A stretch of DNA of 64,000 nucleotides from Henriciella sp. (GCA_030066975.1 JASJAO010000007.1:1-64000); one strand, 5' to 3'. Numbered from the stretch's first letter, positions 18,089-28,547 are shown. The notes: generated by a model not told the origin, from the sequence alone. Program-made: numbers and translations.

Positions 18089-18553
18089 ATGGCTGATCCA
18101 GAAAACACTCTCATCCTCGAAACCACAAAAGGGACAGCGACCATCGAACTGCGCCCGGACCTCGCCCCTGGGCATGTGGCGCGGATCAAGGAATTGGCAC
18201 GCGAGGGGTTCTATGACGGTATTGTGTTTCACCGGGTGATTGACGGGTTTATGGCACAGGTTGGCTGCCCGCAGGGAACCGGTATGGGCGGCTCTTCCAA
18301 GCCGAACCTGAAAGCCGAGTTCAATTCTGAACCGCATGTGCGTGGAACCTGCTCCATGGCGCGGACCAATCAGCCGGATACCGCCAACAGCCAGTTCTTC
18401 ATCTGCTTCGGCGACACGGGATTCCTCGACAACCAATACACCGTCTGGGGCAAAGTCACCGAGGGCATGGAGGCGATTGACCAGCTGCAGCGTGGTGAAC
18501 CCCCACGCAGCCCGGACTCCATTGTGTCGATGAAAGTCGCTGCAGACACTTAA
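18089..18553 (+). CDS. Peptidyl-prolyl cis-trans isomerase, cyclophilin type
   Basis: A 154-aa cyclophilin without a signal peptide. Visible family features are FYDGIVFHRVIDGFMAQ, GTGMGGSS, and SMARTNQPDTANSQFFICF, which includes the catalytic Arg and the QFFI motif. It speeds proline isomerisation during folding in the cytoplasm (PpiB-like). It is upstream of the ChvG gene with a 33-bp gap but is not functionally linked in any obvious way. Confidence 0.93.
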   Translation: MADPENTLILETTKGTATIELRPDLAPGHVARIKELAREGFYDGIVFHRVIDGFMAQVGCPQGTGMGGSSKPNLKAEFNSEPHVRGTCSMARTNQPDTANSQFFICFGDTGFLDNQYTVWGKVTEGMEAIDQLQRGEPPRSPDSIVSMKVAADT

Positions 18554-18586
18554 GGTTCACGTCGCAGGCGCTACACTGGCGAAGAC

Positions 18587-20191
18587 ATGAACACAACGCC
18601 GACGAGAAAAGCGAGCAGATTCCGCGGGACCAATCTCTTTGGGTCGCGGATCGCACGTTTAATTTTTGCGTCCAATCTTGCCGGGCTCGCGATCCTGATT
18701 GCCGGAGCGATGGTGCTGAACGGCATGCGTGCGAGTTTTGTCCTTTCAAAGAAACAGGATCTGGTTGGACAGGCGCAGCTATTGTCCAATCTGATCGCGG
18801 ACGCAGCGACTTATGGACAGCCTGAGCCCAGTATGGACGAAACGCTCGCCCGCGATGCCTTGGCGTCGCTATCGCTGCCGGTGACCATTCGCGGCAAACT
18901 GTTCATGCCTGACGCGACCCTGCTTGGTGACAGCTACTTTCTCTCAGACCGGGTCGTCATCAGCAGCTTGCCGCCATTGCAAGAGCCGGGGCGGTTCGAG
19001 GTGTGGAGCACACAGCTTTCTGAAATGGCGATCAGCGCCATCGACTCCTTTACACCCTCCGGCGGGACAGCGGCGGTGCGCACGCGAACCTATGAGGAAG
19101 AGTTTGCAGAAGCCGTGGATGGCAACGAAGCAGCCAGCCAGCGCTTTAATGATCGGGGGCAGCGGATCATTTCTGTGTCTGTGCCAATTCAGCGCGTTTC
19201 AGCCGTGGTTGGCGTTCTGACCCTGGAATCAAACGACATTGAGGGGATCATCCGGGCCGAGCGCGCAGCGCTTATACCCTTTATTGCCGTGGCGATCCTT
19301 GTCGCACTGATTACATCGGCTTTGCTGACAATCGGTATCGCCAATCCCCTTCGGCGATTGGCACTTGCAGCCGATGATATTCGCTCCGGTGTGCGCAACA
19401 GTGTCGACCTTCCGAAGGTCACAGGGCGGCATGACGAGATTGGTCGCCTGGCAAGGTCCATGGAGACCATGACGTCTGCTTTGTTCGAACGTATCACAGC
19501 CAATGAATCATTCGCCGCTGATGTGGCGCATGAGCTTAAAAACCCTCTGACCTCAATCCGATCCGCAGTTGAAACAGCCGACATGGTACAAGATGACCCC
19601 GTGGCGCTGGCCAAACTGCGCGCCGTCATCGCCAAGGACGTCAAACGCCTCGACCGTTTAATCACTGACATCTCGAATGCCTCCCGGCTGGAAGCGGAGA
19701 TCACCCGTATTCCAACCGAGAAACTGGACATTAGCCGGTTCGTTCATGACGTCGTCTCGACCTATGACGGACTGGAACCGGCGCGAGGGGTCAAAGTGGT
19801 GCTCGAGGATCGAACCATGAATGCAGGACTGACCGTGCGGGGGCGCGAAGGACCGTTGGGTCAGGTTATGCGAAACTTGATCGATAATGCGCGGTCGTTT
19901 TCGCCGGAAAACGAAACGGTCCACGTCACCCTTGAACAGGGACGAATTGGTCCGCAAACAACGGCGCGCATTTTGGTTGAAGACCACGGGCCGGGTATCC
20001 CGGAAGACAAGCTGACGAAGATCTTTGACCGGTTTTACACTGACCGCCCGGCCGGAACGGCGTTTGGCAACAATTCGGGCCTGGGCCTGTCAATCGTGGC
20101 ACAAATCGTAGAAACGCACCGCGGTACCGTCACTGCCGAGAACCGCCCCTCAAAAGGCGCCAGATTCATCGTTGAACTGCCAGCGGCTTGA
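18587..20191 (+). CDS. chvG: Sensor histidine kinase, ChvG type
   Basis: A 534-aa membrane kinase. Two membrane segments (about residues 25-47 and 225-248) flank a periplasmic stimulus-sensing domain; a HAMP segment follows, then the H-box VAHELKNPLTSIRSAVETA, and the ATPase N, G1 and G2 boxes (NLIDNARSF, VEDHGPGIP, NSGLGLSI). ChvG senses acid or envelope stress in alphaproteobacteria and phosphorylates ChvI. Here the ChvI gene is not adjacent; a cyclophilin gene takes that place. The PTS genes that usually follow in the ChvIG cluster are present. Confidence 0.85.
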   Translation: MNTTPTRKASRFRGTNLFGSRIARLIFASNLAGLAILIAGAMVLNGMRASFVLSKKQDLVGQAQLLSNLIADAATYGQPEPSMDETLARDALASLSLPVTIRGKLFMPDATLLGDSYFLSDRVVISSLPPLQEPGRFEVWSTQLSEMAISAIDSFTPSGGTAAVRTRTYEEEFAEAVDGNEAASQRFNDRGQRIISVSVPIQRVSAVVGVLTLESNDIEGIIRAERAALIPFIAVAILVALITSALLTIGIANPLRRLALAADDIRSGVRNSVDLPKVTGRHDEIGRLARSMETMTSALFERITANESFAADVAHELKNPLTSIRSAVETADMVQDDPVALAKLRAVIAKDVKRLDRLITDISNASRLEAEITRIPTEKLDISRFVHDVVSTYDGLEPARGVKVVLEDRTMNAGLTVRGREGPLGQVMRNLIDNARSFSPENETVHVTLEQGRIGPQTTARILVEDHGPGIPEDKLTKIFDRFYTDRPAGTAFGNNSGLGLSIVAQIVETHRGTVTAENRPSKGARFIVELPAA

Positions 20192-20285
20192 ATCGCTATC
20201 GTATTTGTCCGTGATCGGAATAGTGAGTGTGACCAATTTGTCGAATTTTCGCAGCTGGATTGGTTAACCCCTGCATAACCTACTT

Positions 20286-20323
20286 GACGTTAACGTCGTG
20301 TCTGGCAGCCTGATTTGCAGGCT
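20286..20323. promoter_or_regulatory. Palindrome GACGTTAACGTC and hairpin before the PTS EIIA gene
   Basis: The 148-bp gap between chvG and EIIA contains a perfect 12-bp palindrome (20286-20297) and, ten bases on, a hairpin AGCCTG-N5-CAGGCT followed by TTTT (20307-20323 plus tail). The palindrome could be a regulator site, and the hairpin a weak terminator or attenuator before the EIIA start at 20340. No protein can be assigned from sequence alone. Confidence 0.4.
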
Positions 20324-20339
20324 TTTCGGACGAAGACGG

Positions 20340-20744
20340 ATGATAGGTATCGTTGTTGTCAGCCACGGAAAATTAGCACGCGAACTCGTGCGTGCGACCG
20401 AACATGTTGTGGGAGAGCAACCCGCATTCCGGTCCATTTCGATTGAAGCCGAGGACGATATTGATGACCGCCGGGATCAAATTCGCGACACGGTGAAGGC
20501 CTGCGATAAAGGCAAAGGCGTTATCATCCTAACCGACATGTTTGGCGGAACACCGTCAAATCTTGCCTTGTCGAACCTGAATCCAGGCCGGGTTGACGTC
20601 ATTGGCGGCGTAAACCTGCCGATGTTGATCCATCTGGTACAGGTGCGCAGTGATTTGTCCCTGGAAGAGGCCGTAAATGCGACCTGTGACGCCGGACGTC
20701 GCTATATCCGGATCGGATCTGAAGTATTGAGTCGCGCAAAATGA
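20340..20744 (+). CDS. PTS EIIA component, mannose family (ManX-like)
   Basis: A 134-aa EIIA of the mannose family. The phosphorylated His is in IVVVSHGKLARELV near the N terminus, and MFGGTPSN is typical of the family. In alphaproteobacteria this protein belongs to a regulatory PTS with EI-Ntr and HPr rather than to a sugar transporter. The start ATG 20340 is preferred over a GTG at 20298 because it gives the standard N terminus. It overlaps ptsH by 4 bp. The usual hprK gene is missing from the position before it. Confidence 0.87.
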   Translation: MIGIVVVSHGKLARELVRATEHVVGEQPAFRSISIEAEDDIDDRRDQIRDTVKACDKGKGVIILTDMFGGTPSNLALSNLNPGRVDVIGGVNLPMLIHLVQVRSDLSLEEAVNATCDAGRRYIRIGSEVLSRAK

Positions 20745-21040
20745 CCTGTTCCACCGAAGTCGAAATTGTGAACCGAAAAGGCCTGCATGCCCGGGCTTCT
20801 GCCAAACTGGCCAATCTGGCACTGACCCTGCCAGCGACCATTACGCTGTCGCACGAGGATGAGACAGCAAATGCGCGCTCCATTATGGACCTGCTCTGTC
20901 TGGGCGCCAGCAAGGGTGACACAATCCGTCTCAGGGTCGAAGGCCCCGAAGAGAAAGCGGCATTAGAGGCCATACTGGAACTGATTGAGGACGGGTTCGG
21001 AGAACTCGCCGAAGACGCTGCCTGCTGCAAACCGTCTTGA
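20741..21040 (+). CDS. ptsH: HPr family phosphocarrier protein
   Basis: A 99-aa HPr. The active-site His is in RKGLHARASAKL, and the regulatory Ser region reads ARSIMDLLCLGASKGD. It passes phosphate from EI to EIIA. The regulatory Ser is kept although no HPr kinase gene is next to it here. It overlaps the EIIA stop by 4 bp and converges on the DASS transporter gene, with 3 bp between the stops. It is slightly longer than classical HPr (85-90 aa). Confidence 0.92.
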   Translation: MTCSTEVEIVNRKGLHARASAKLANLALTLPATITLSHEDETANARSIMDLLCLGASKGDTIRLRVEGPEEKAALEAILELIEDGFGELAEDAACCKPS

Positions 21041-21043
21041 GCG

Positions 21044-22483
21044 TTACAGGATCAATGGTGCCAGCCAGTAACCGATCACTGTGATGATCACCACGCCCAT
21101 CAAGTTGATGGTAAGACCCTTGCGCATCATCTGCGCGACTGTGATCTCACCCGTGGCATAAACAATTGCGTTGGGTGCTGTTGCAACCGGCAGCATGAAG
21201 GCGCAACTCGCGGCAACTGCGGCCGGCGCCAGCAAACTCGACGGCTCAGCACCGATCGCCACGGCCAGCGCCCCAAGTATCGGGGCGAGTGTGGTCATCG
21301 TAGCGACATTGCTCGTCAACTCTGTCAGGAAGATCACCAGTGCGACCACCAGGCCCACAAAGATGATCAGCGGGAAAATCGACAAGACCTGCAATTGCAA
21401 TCCGACCCATTCCGACATGCCGGTCGATTTCACTGCGTTACCAAGCGCAATACCGCCGCCGAACAGCAACAAGACCCCCCAGGGCAGTTTAACCGCTTCT
21501 TCCCAGTTCATCAGGGCGCGGCCTTCGCCTTTGCCCGCAGGCACCAGAAAGACGGTTACGGCACCCGCGATCGCAATCCCCATATCGGACAGTGCAGCAA
21601 GGGGAACGATCCCGTAGGTGAGACCGAGATTGTTGATCGGCAGTCTGAGGATCCAAAGCGTAGCGACACAGGCAAAGACGATAGCCACCCGGGCCTCCGG
21701 CGTTGTCATCGGCCCAAGATGAGACTTCTGATCGCGAATGTCTTCCAACACGGCCGCGCCACCAGAAAATGCGGGCAGATCGCGGGTCACCGTCCACCAG
21801 GCCACAGGAATCATGACCAGCATGGCCGGGATGCCAAACATCATCCATTGGGGAAATCCGATCCCCGCCCCGGCATTGGTCTGCAGCCAATCAATCGCAA
21901 TCAGGTTCGTAGGGGTTCCGATCGGTGTCGCCACACCGCCAATGGAAGCCGCATAACAGATCCCGAGCAGAAGAGCCGTAACGAACCGACCGCTCTCATC
22001 TTTTAGTGTGACCGCAGCCGACAGGGCAATGGGCACCATCATCAGCGTCGTCGCAGTGTTGGAAATCCACATGGACAGCAACGCAGTGGCAATCATGAAG
22101 CCAAAGATCATCAGGCGGGGTTTCGGCCCCGTGCGTGAGACAAACTCGAGTGCAATTCGCTTGTGTAGATTCCAACGCTCAATCGCCAGCGCGATGATAA
22201 ACCCGCCGAGGAGCAACATCACGATATGGCTGGAATAGCCTGCAACAACGGTCCGATGTGTCCCAGCGCCGACAAGCGGCAGCACCACCATCGGCAGCAG
22301 GGAGGTTACCGGGATGGGGATTGGTTCGGTGGCCCACCATATTGCCATCCAGACCATCAGGGCCCCGGTCGCCCACGCCGCGAAGGTCAATCCTTCCGGG
22401 GGCCCGAGCATCATCATCACCGCCGCGAGGCTGGGCCCCAGCACGAGGCCAATACGTTTCACAGAGACTTGCCCGCCACTCAT
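21044..22483 (-). CDS. Divalent anion:sodium symporter (DASS/SLC13 family)
   Basis: A roughly 479-aa transporter with eleven to twelve membrane segments. Family features include IWWATEPIPIPVTSLLPM, MWISNTATTLMMVPIA (first SNT motif) and ELTSNVATMTTLAPIL (second SNT motif), which form the sodium and carboxylate sites. It should import dicarboxylates or sulphate with sodium. The exact substrate is not decidable. The frame can start at 22501; ATG 22483 is also possible. Confidence 0.87.
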   Translation of the reverse strand: MSGGQVSVKRIGLVLGPSLAAVMMMLGPPEGLTFAAWATGALMVWMAIWWATEPIPIPVTSLLPMVVLPLVGAGTHRTVVAGYSSHIVMLLLGGFIIALAIERWNLHKRIALEFVSRTGPKPRLMIFGFMIATALLSMWISNTATTLMMVPIALSAAVTLKDESGRFVTALLLGICYAASIGGVATPIGTPTNLIAIDWLQTNAGAGIGFPQWMMFGIPAMLVMIPVAWWTVTRDLPAFSGGAAVLEDIRDQKSHLGPMTTPEARVAIVFACVATLWILRLPINNLGLTYGIVPLAALSDMGIAIAGAVTVFLVPAGKGEGRALMNWEEAVKLPWGVLLLFGGGIALGNAVKSTGMSEWVGLQLQVLSIFPLIIFVGLVVALVIFLTELTSNVATMTTLAPILGALAVAIGAEPSSLLAPAAVAASCAFMLPVATAPNAIVYATGEITVAQMMRKGLTINLMGVVIITVIGYWLAPLIL

Positions 22484-22521
22484 CTTTGCATGGGACCGCA
22501 CCCATTTCAGAAGTCAAGCGA

Positions 22522-23651
22522 TCACGGTTCCAGGATCAGATCGTTGCGGTGAATGATGGAAGGACGACCGCGATAGCCCAGAACATCCGCAATTTGGTCC
22601 GAGCGCAAACCCAGGATCCGACGTGCATCAACTGCGCTATAGGCCGTAATGCCTTTGCCAATCATCTCGCCCGTATCGGTTAGCACAGCGACAGCGGCGC
22701 CGCGCGCGAAATCACCATCAATGCCGGTAAGACCTGCTGCCAGGAGACTGGCCCCATCGCGCAAGGCCCGGGCTGCGCCATTGTCGACAAAGACCGCGCC
22801 CTCTGGTGTCAGGTGACCGCGGAGCCAGATTTCCCGCGCCTTGGCCGGAGTCAAAGGCGGCAGAATCCACGTAGCTTTCGCGCCGTTCAGCAACCCGCTG
22901 AGCGGATCGGTCCGATCCCCAAGCGTAATCGCAGTAGCGCAACCGGCGCTCCAGGCGATCCTGGCAGCGGCCAGTTTCGTCGCCATACCACCGGACCCGA
23001 TATCAGCCTGCGTATTCGTGCCGCCTGCCATCTGCTCATGCTCAGCTGCGATTTCAGTGAGCTGTGGAATGTGGGCAGCTTCTGGAGAGAGCCGTGGGTC
23101 AGCGGTGTAGAGGCCGTCTATATCGGACAGCAGGATCAGAACATCTGCCGACACCATCTGGGCGACCCGGGCCGCAAGCCGATCATTGTCGCCATAGCGG
23201 ATTTCATCGGTTGCAACCGTGTCATTCTCATTGATTACCGGGATCGCTCCTGCACTCAGCAGCGTTTCGAGGGTTGAGCGCGCGTTCAGCCACCTGCGGC
23301 GATTTTCGGTGTCTTCCAGCGAGAGGAGCGACTGCGCAACGGGAACGTCATGCGGCGAGAAGGCTTGGGAGAGCGCGGCCATCAGCAGAGGCTGTCCAAG
23401 CGCCGCAGCCGCCTGCTTTTCTTCAAGTTTCTTTGGCTTGTGCGGCCCAAGAAGCTGCCGCCCCAAGGCAATGGCACCGGAGGACACCAGAACGACTTCA
23501 CATCCGCGGTTCCGGAACGCGGCGATATCTTTCGCGAGGTCGTTCAGCCAGCTCTGGCGGGGGTCAGGCCCGTCTGCGATCAAGGCTGAACCGACCTTTA
23601 CAACAATGCGTTTCGCGCTTGAGAGCGGCGAGGATGAGGATGACCCGGTCA

Positions 23652-23652
<1 letters not shown>
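22522..23652 (-). CDS. proB: Glutamate 5-kinase
   Basis: A 376-aa enzyme of proline biosynthesis that phosphorylates glutamate. It has the amino-acid kinase domain (VVKVGSALI, VSSGAIALGRQLLG, INENDTVATDEIRYGDNDRLAARVA in parts) and a C-terminal PUA domain, the usual length for ProB. The start overlaps the obgE stop by one base (TAATG at 23654-23650), so translation is coupled. proA is not next to it in this window. Confidence 0.96.
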
Positions 23653-24704
<1,052 letters not shown>

Positions 24705-24830
24705 TTAGCGCGGTCTCGCAAACATGACCAGCGATCTGAGTCGGCGCTTCACTTCGCCGTGAACTGCAAGAGTTGAGCTGTCCGCAGCGCGATTTTCGGT
24801 GTAACCTCAACGAAAAGGGAGGACCATCTT

Positions 24831-25742
24831 ATGACACGTACCTGGATGATCGCATTGGCTTTGCTGGCGCTGTCCGGCGCTGCTTCACCGATAGCCAATG
24901 CGGCAGGAGGCGGATCTTCCGCGCCCAGCAGCAGCGGCCCGAGCTATGATCCTGTCGAAGAGTATCAAAAGGGCGTACAGGCACTTCGCGATCAGAACTA
25001 TAAAGCTGCCGAAAGAGCTATGAAACGTGTGATCAAAGTGGCCAAGCGAGATGCAAACAGCCACTATATTCTCGGCCTCGCGCACTTTGGTCAGGAAGAA
25101 TACAAATCGTCGGCCAAAGCTTTAAGCAAGGCGGTTCGGTATGATGAGACCCTCTATGACGCGCATGCGAAGCTCGGGATGTCCTATTTGCTGACCGATA
25201 AACCGGAGAAAGCTGAAAAAGTTCTCACGGATCTGAATGAAGCGAAAGCCATTTGCGCGGGGACCTGTGATCAAGCGTCCGCAATTGAGACGGCGATTAT
25301 GCAAATTGAGGGCATGAAATCGCAACCGGGACCAACTGAGACCTCCGATCTTGCGCCGCCAATCATTCACGCAAGCCTTGATCATGGTGATCTGCTTTAT
25401 GCAGACGCAGTCCGCCTGATCAACCTGGAGCGCTATGACGAGGCCATTACGGAGCTGAAAACCGCAGCGGCAATCCTTGGGCCCCATCCTGATGTCCTGA
25501 CCTATCTCGGGTTTGCCCACCGTAAAAAGGGCGCGTCAGATGAGGCGCTGACCTATTATACCGAAGCCCTGACCATCGCTCCGGAGCATCTCAACGCGAT
25601 CGAGTATCTCGGCGAGTATTATGTTGAACAGGGCAATTATGCTGCAGCCCAGGTACAGCTGATGAAGCTGGAGGCGCTCTGTCCATTTGGTTGTGCACAG
25701 ATCGAAGAGCTTCGCGACTGGATTGGTGACACACCGACGTGA
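24831..25742 (+). CDS. Periplasmic TPR-repeat protein
   Basis: A 303-aa protein with a Sec signal peptide (residues about 1-25, ending near AASPIANAAG) and two groups of TPR-like helices, around residues 40-130 and 195-280. A CAGTC pair of cysteines at about 142-146 and an LCPFGC pair near 281-286 may form disulphides. It probably acts in protein contacts in the periplasm. Its stop overlaps the next start, and the neighbour is a c-type cytochrome-like protein, so the two may work together. Confidence 0.75.
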   Translation: MTRTWMIALALLALSGAASPIANAAGGGSSAPSSSGPSYDPVEEYQKGVQALRDQNYKAAERAMKRVIKVAKRDANSHYILGLAHFGQEEYKSSAKALSKAVRYDETLYDAHAKLGMSYLLTDKPEKAEKVLTDLNEAKAICAGTCDQASAIETAIMQIEGMKSQPGPTETSDLAPPIIHASLDHGDLLYADAVRLINLERYDEAITELKTAAAILGPHPDVLTYLGFAHRKKGASDEALTYYTEALTIAPEHLNAIEYLGEYYVEQGNYAAAQVQLMKLEALCPFGCAQIEELRDWIGDTPT

Positions 25743-26644
25743 GGTCCGCACTTTGGGGCGGGTTTTGGGCTGCGGCACTTCTCTCCGGGTGCTCAGCCCC
25801 TGATCCTGCGCCTGTAGAGATTACAGAACTTGCCTGGCTGATTGGTTCCGCAGACGCCCCGCACAAACTGACGACAGAACCAGCTGCGTGTCTAAGCACC
25901 CGGTCTGGCGACGTGATGTTGGGTGAGCTCTTGTTCAACAGTCCCTTCTTGCTTGGTGGCCAGGCCGCCAAGGCCGGATTACATTGCGGCGCCTGTCATC
26001 AAAATGGGCGCGACAATCCAGACTTTGTCTTTCCGGGCGTTTCCAGCACTGCAGGCATGGCAGATGTTACGCATGGCCTGTTCGGGCCGAAACGCGAAGA
26101 TGGAACCTTCAATCCCGTTCCAATCCCCGATCTTGCCAGCGAACAGGGACGTATTCTGGTCGATCGCAGCGAACCCGGCGCATTGGAGCACTTTCTTCGA
26201 GCGCAGATTGTTGAAGAGTTTGAAGGCACGCCCCCTTCGGACAAAGTTGTCGACGCGGTCGCCAGCTACATTCGCGCCCTGGATGACCGGTTTTGTCCCG
26301 AACCCGCGCGGGTGGCTAAGACCTGGCGCGACGAAACACGGCGCATTGAAGCTGGTTTAAACGCTCTGTCTGCGCATTTAGGCATTGATGAGCCGACGGC
26401 CAAGGCGATCCGCGGCGCCATGCGAGCTGCGCTCGGGCGCTTACACGCGCGGTTCGCCTTGCCCCAGCATGCCGAGATCCAGACCGCCCTTCGCGCGCTC
26501 AGCGCATCGATCGCCGATCGCTCAGATTCGGCCACATTACGCACGCAGATGACCAATCTGATGGCGCAGCTCAACGCCGAAACGCACGCCTCTTACTACG
26601 ATGAGGCGACCCTTCGCGCAGCGCTGGACACGCAGCGTCGATAA
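25739..26644 (+). CDS. Cytochrome c-like lipoprotein
   Basis: A 301-aa protein starting with GTG that overlaps the TPR gene stop (GTGA). A lipobox LLSGC at about residues 15-19 points to a lipoprotein. A single haem c site CGACH lies near residue 82, in a region that resembles the di-haem peroxidase/MauG-like cytochrome family, but the second haem motif is absent. The C-terminal half is helical, rich in Ala and Arg, with no motif I recognise. Role unknown; perhaps electron transfer in the periplasm. Confidence 0.65.
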   Translation: MRSALWGGFWAAALLSGCSAPDPAPVEITELAWLIGSADAPHKLTTEPAACLSTRSGDVMLGELLFNSPFLLGGQAAKAGLHCGACHQNGRDNPDFVFPGVSSTAGMADVTHGLFGPKREDGTFNPVPIPDLASEQGRILVDRSEPGALEHFLRAQIVEEFEGTPPSDKVVDAVASYIRALDDRFCPEPARVAKTWRDETRRIEAGLNALSAHLGIDEPTAKAIRGAMRAALGRLHARFALPQHAEIQTALRALSASIADRSDSATLRTQMTNLMAQLNAETHASYYDEATLRAALDTQRR

Positions 26645-26656
26645 GTATCGTGACGG

Positions 26657-27214
26657 TTAATGTGTGTGCCAGTTCAAGGCGATGTCTGCGGACGCTTCAT
26701 CGCCGCAAATGTACCGTTTCGCCGGCACATCCATATTCCGCGCGCGAGCATACCATGTCACCTCTCCGACGGGCTCGAAGCCGAGCTTTCTGAGCACGGC
26801 ACCCGAAGCCGGATTGTCGGTATAGTGACCAGCCATGAATTTGGTCGCTGATTTGGTCTCTCTCGCCCAATTCATCACACCGCGGGCCGCTTCCGTCACA
26901 TAACCTTGGCCCCAGTAAGGCTTGCCAACCCAGTAACCAAGTTCCCATTGGCCGAAGTGGAGGCTGACGCCGCTGGCGCCGATGAGCTGATCCTCAAGGT
27001 CAATCACAAACGAGTATTCAGAGCCTTCTGCCCGTGCCTGCTGCGCCTTTTCGATCCACTCGACGGCATCCTGCTCGGTATAGGGATAAGGCGCGCGGCC
27101 CAAGTTCCAGGCAATATCCTTTTCGCTGATCAGAGCCGTCACGGCCGCCGCGTCTCGAGGTTCGGGTGGTCGTATTGTCAGCCGCTCTGTGCTGATTTCG
27201 ATTGGAATGCTCAT
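26657..27214 (-). CDS. GNAT N-acetyltransferase (RimJ/RimL type)
   Basis: A 185-aa GNAT enzyme with TERLTIRPPEPRDAAAV at the N terminus and the acetyl-CoA loop around YWGQGYVTEAARGVM, followed by NPASGAVLRKLGFEPVG. Such enzymes acetylate protein N termini or small amines. The start at 27214 (MSIPIEIS) is chosen because the longer frame would start inside the rpmA terminator at 27250-27271. Confidence 0.87.
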   Translation of the reverse strand: MSIPIEISTERLTIRPPEPRDAAAVTALISEKDIAWNLGRAPYPYTEQDAVEWIEKAQQARAEGSEYSFVIDLEDQLIGASGVSLHFGQWELGYWVGKPYWGQGYVTEAARGVMNWARETKSATKFMAGHYTDNPASGAVLRKLGFEPVGEVTWYARARNMDVPAKRYICGDEASADIALNWHTH

Positions 27215-27243
27215 TCTGGGGCCTCTTGCGACGAGGAGACATG

Positions 27244-27271
27244 AAAAAAGGGAGACAGTGGCCTGTCTCCC
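27244..27271 (-). terminator. Rho-independent terminator after rpmA
   Basis: On the minus strand the hairpin GGGAGACAG-gcca-CTGTCTCCC (nine-bp perfect stem, four-base loop) is followed by six T residues. It lies 47 bp after the rpmA stop and ends the rplU-rpmA transcript. Confidence 0.9.
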
Positions 27272-27317
27272 CTTGAGAATTCTGTTGGCCACCCTCCGGC
27301 GGCCGTGCTGAGCCGCG

Positions 27318-27587
27318 CTATTCTGCTGCGTCTGCGAGCGGAGACACCGTCACATACTGGCGATTGTCCTTTTTACGCGTAAACTGAACTTTGCCTTCGA
27401 CCAGAGCAAACAGGGTGTGGTCCTTGCCCATGCCGACGCCGCGGCCAGGATAAGTCTTGGTGCCGCGCTGACGCACAATGATATTTCCAGGCACAACGTG
27501 CTCACCGCCATATTTCTTGACGCCGAGATATTTTGGATTTGAATCGCGACCGTTCTTGGACGAGCCACCTGATTTCTTATGAGCCAT
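27318..27587 (-). CDS. rpmA: 50S ribosomal protein L27
   Basis: An 89-aa L27 protein with [16 protein letters not shown] at the N terminus, [20 protein letters not shown] and the [17 protein letters not shown] segment. The N-terminal tail reaches the peptidyl-transferase centre. It follows rplU by 43 bp in the standard order. Confidence 0.98.
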   Translation of the reverse strand: MAHKKSGGSSKNGRDSNPKYLGVKKYGGEHVVPGNIIVRQRGTKTYPGRGVGMGKDHTLFALVEGKVQFTRKKDNRQYVTVSPLADAAE

Positions 27588-27630
27588 AACCGCTCTCCGT
27601 ATCTGAACTCAGCTTATAGCTGAAACTGTC

Positions 27631-28296
27631 CTATTTCGCGAGGTCTTTTGCCTGGGCGACCCAGTCATTCTTCTCAAACTTGCCGGTTGCGCCAATCTTT
27701 TCTTCCAGCGCCGCGATGTCGGCAGCTTTCATTTTGGCGATTTGAGCAAAAGTTATGATGCCTTCACCGGCGAGCTTTTCTGCGAACACCTTGCCGAGGC
27801 CTTTCATGACCGTCAGGTCGTCAGCTTTCGCTTCAGACTTTGGCGCGGTTTTTTTGGCCGCTTCAGCTTTTGGAGCCGCCTCTTTCTTCGGGGCAGCTTT
27901 CTTTGGAGCCTCAGCTTTTGCAGGTGCTTCTTTCTTGGGCGCGGCTTTCTTGGCAGCCGTTTTCTTCGCGGGAGCTTTCTTGCCGTCGGCGAGAATCGAC
28001 TCGATTGTCACCACTGTCTCGAGCTGGCGATGCCCTTTCTTGCGGCGGTAGGTATTGCGCTGCCGACGCTTCATGATCATGACTTTCGCGCCTTTGCGCT
28101 GTTCAGCCACTTTTCCAACCACGCTTGCGCCTGAAACGGTTGGCTCGCCGATGGTAACTTTATCACCGTCGCCAAGCATCAGAACGTCCTCGAACGTGAC
28201 ATCGTCGCCAGCGTCAGCAACGAGTTTTTCGATGATGATTTCATCACCTTCGGCAACTTTATACTGTTTGCCACCTGTCTTAATGACCGCGAACAT
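27631..28296 (-). CDS. rplU: 50S ribosomal protein L21 with long C-terminal extension
   Basis: A 221-aa protein. Residues 1-105 are ordinary L21 (MFAVIKTGGKQYKV at the start, and the KRRQRNTYRRKKGHRQ segment). A Lys/Ala/Pro-rich tail follows (about 105-160, AKK and AEAPKKA type repeats), then a helix-hairpin-helix-like region (LTVMKGLGKVFAEKLAGEG). Extended L21 proteins are common in alphaproteobacteria. The extension may bind rRNA or DNA; this is inferred from the helix-hairpin-helix look. The tail is coding low-complexity sequence, not a frameshift. Confidence 0.95.
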   Translation of the reverse strand: MFAVIKTGGKQYKVAEGDEIIIEKLVADAGDDVTFEDVLMLGDGDKVTIGEPTVSGASVVGKVAEQRKGAKVMIMKRRQRNTYRRKKGHRQLETVVTIESILADGKKAPAKKTAAKKAAPKKEAPAKAEAPKKAAPKKEAAPKAEAAKKTAPKSEAKADDLTVMKGLGKVFAEKLAGEGIITFAQIAKMKAADIAALEEKIGATGKFEKNDWVAQAKDLAK

Positions 28297-28460
28297 GACG
28301 CCCGTCCTTCGTAAGAAGATAAAAGTATGAGATTCCGCAGCCGCAAGGCGCAGACGTGAAACGGCGGGTAAACACTAAAGGGGCCGACAAGTCAAACCGA
28401 ATTTGGCATGAAAAGCAGGGCTTGTGCAGCTATGAGGTCGAGGCTACAGCCAAACGCCGC

Positions 28461-28547
28461 GGAGAGGTGCCGGAGTGGCTGAACGGGACGGTCTCGAAAA
28501 CCGTTGAACGCGCAAGCGTTCCGAGGGTTCGAATCCCTCTCTCTCCA
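28461..28547 (+). tRNA. tRNA-Ser(CGA)
   Basis: An 87-nt class II tRNA. The acceptor stem is GGAGAGG/TCTCTCC, the anticodon stem ACGGT/ACCGT encloses CTCGAAA (anticodon CGA), there is a variable arm, and the T loop is TTCGAAT. CCA is not encoded, unlike the tRNA-Ser(GCT) at 7396, and the discriminator position is A, which is odd for Ser. The sequence just past the 3' end leads straight into the decayed E1/JAB segment, so the 3' end may have been altered by an integration event. Confidence 0.9.
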
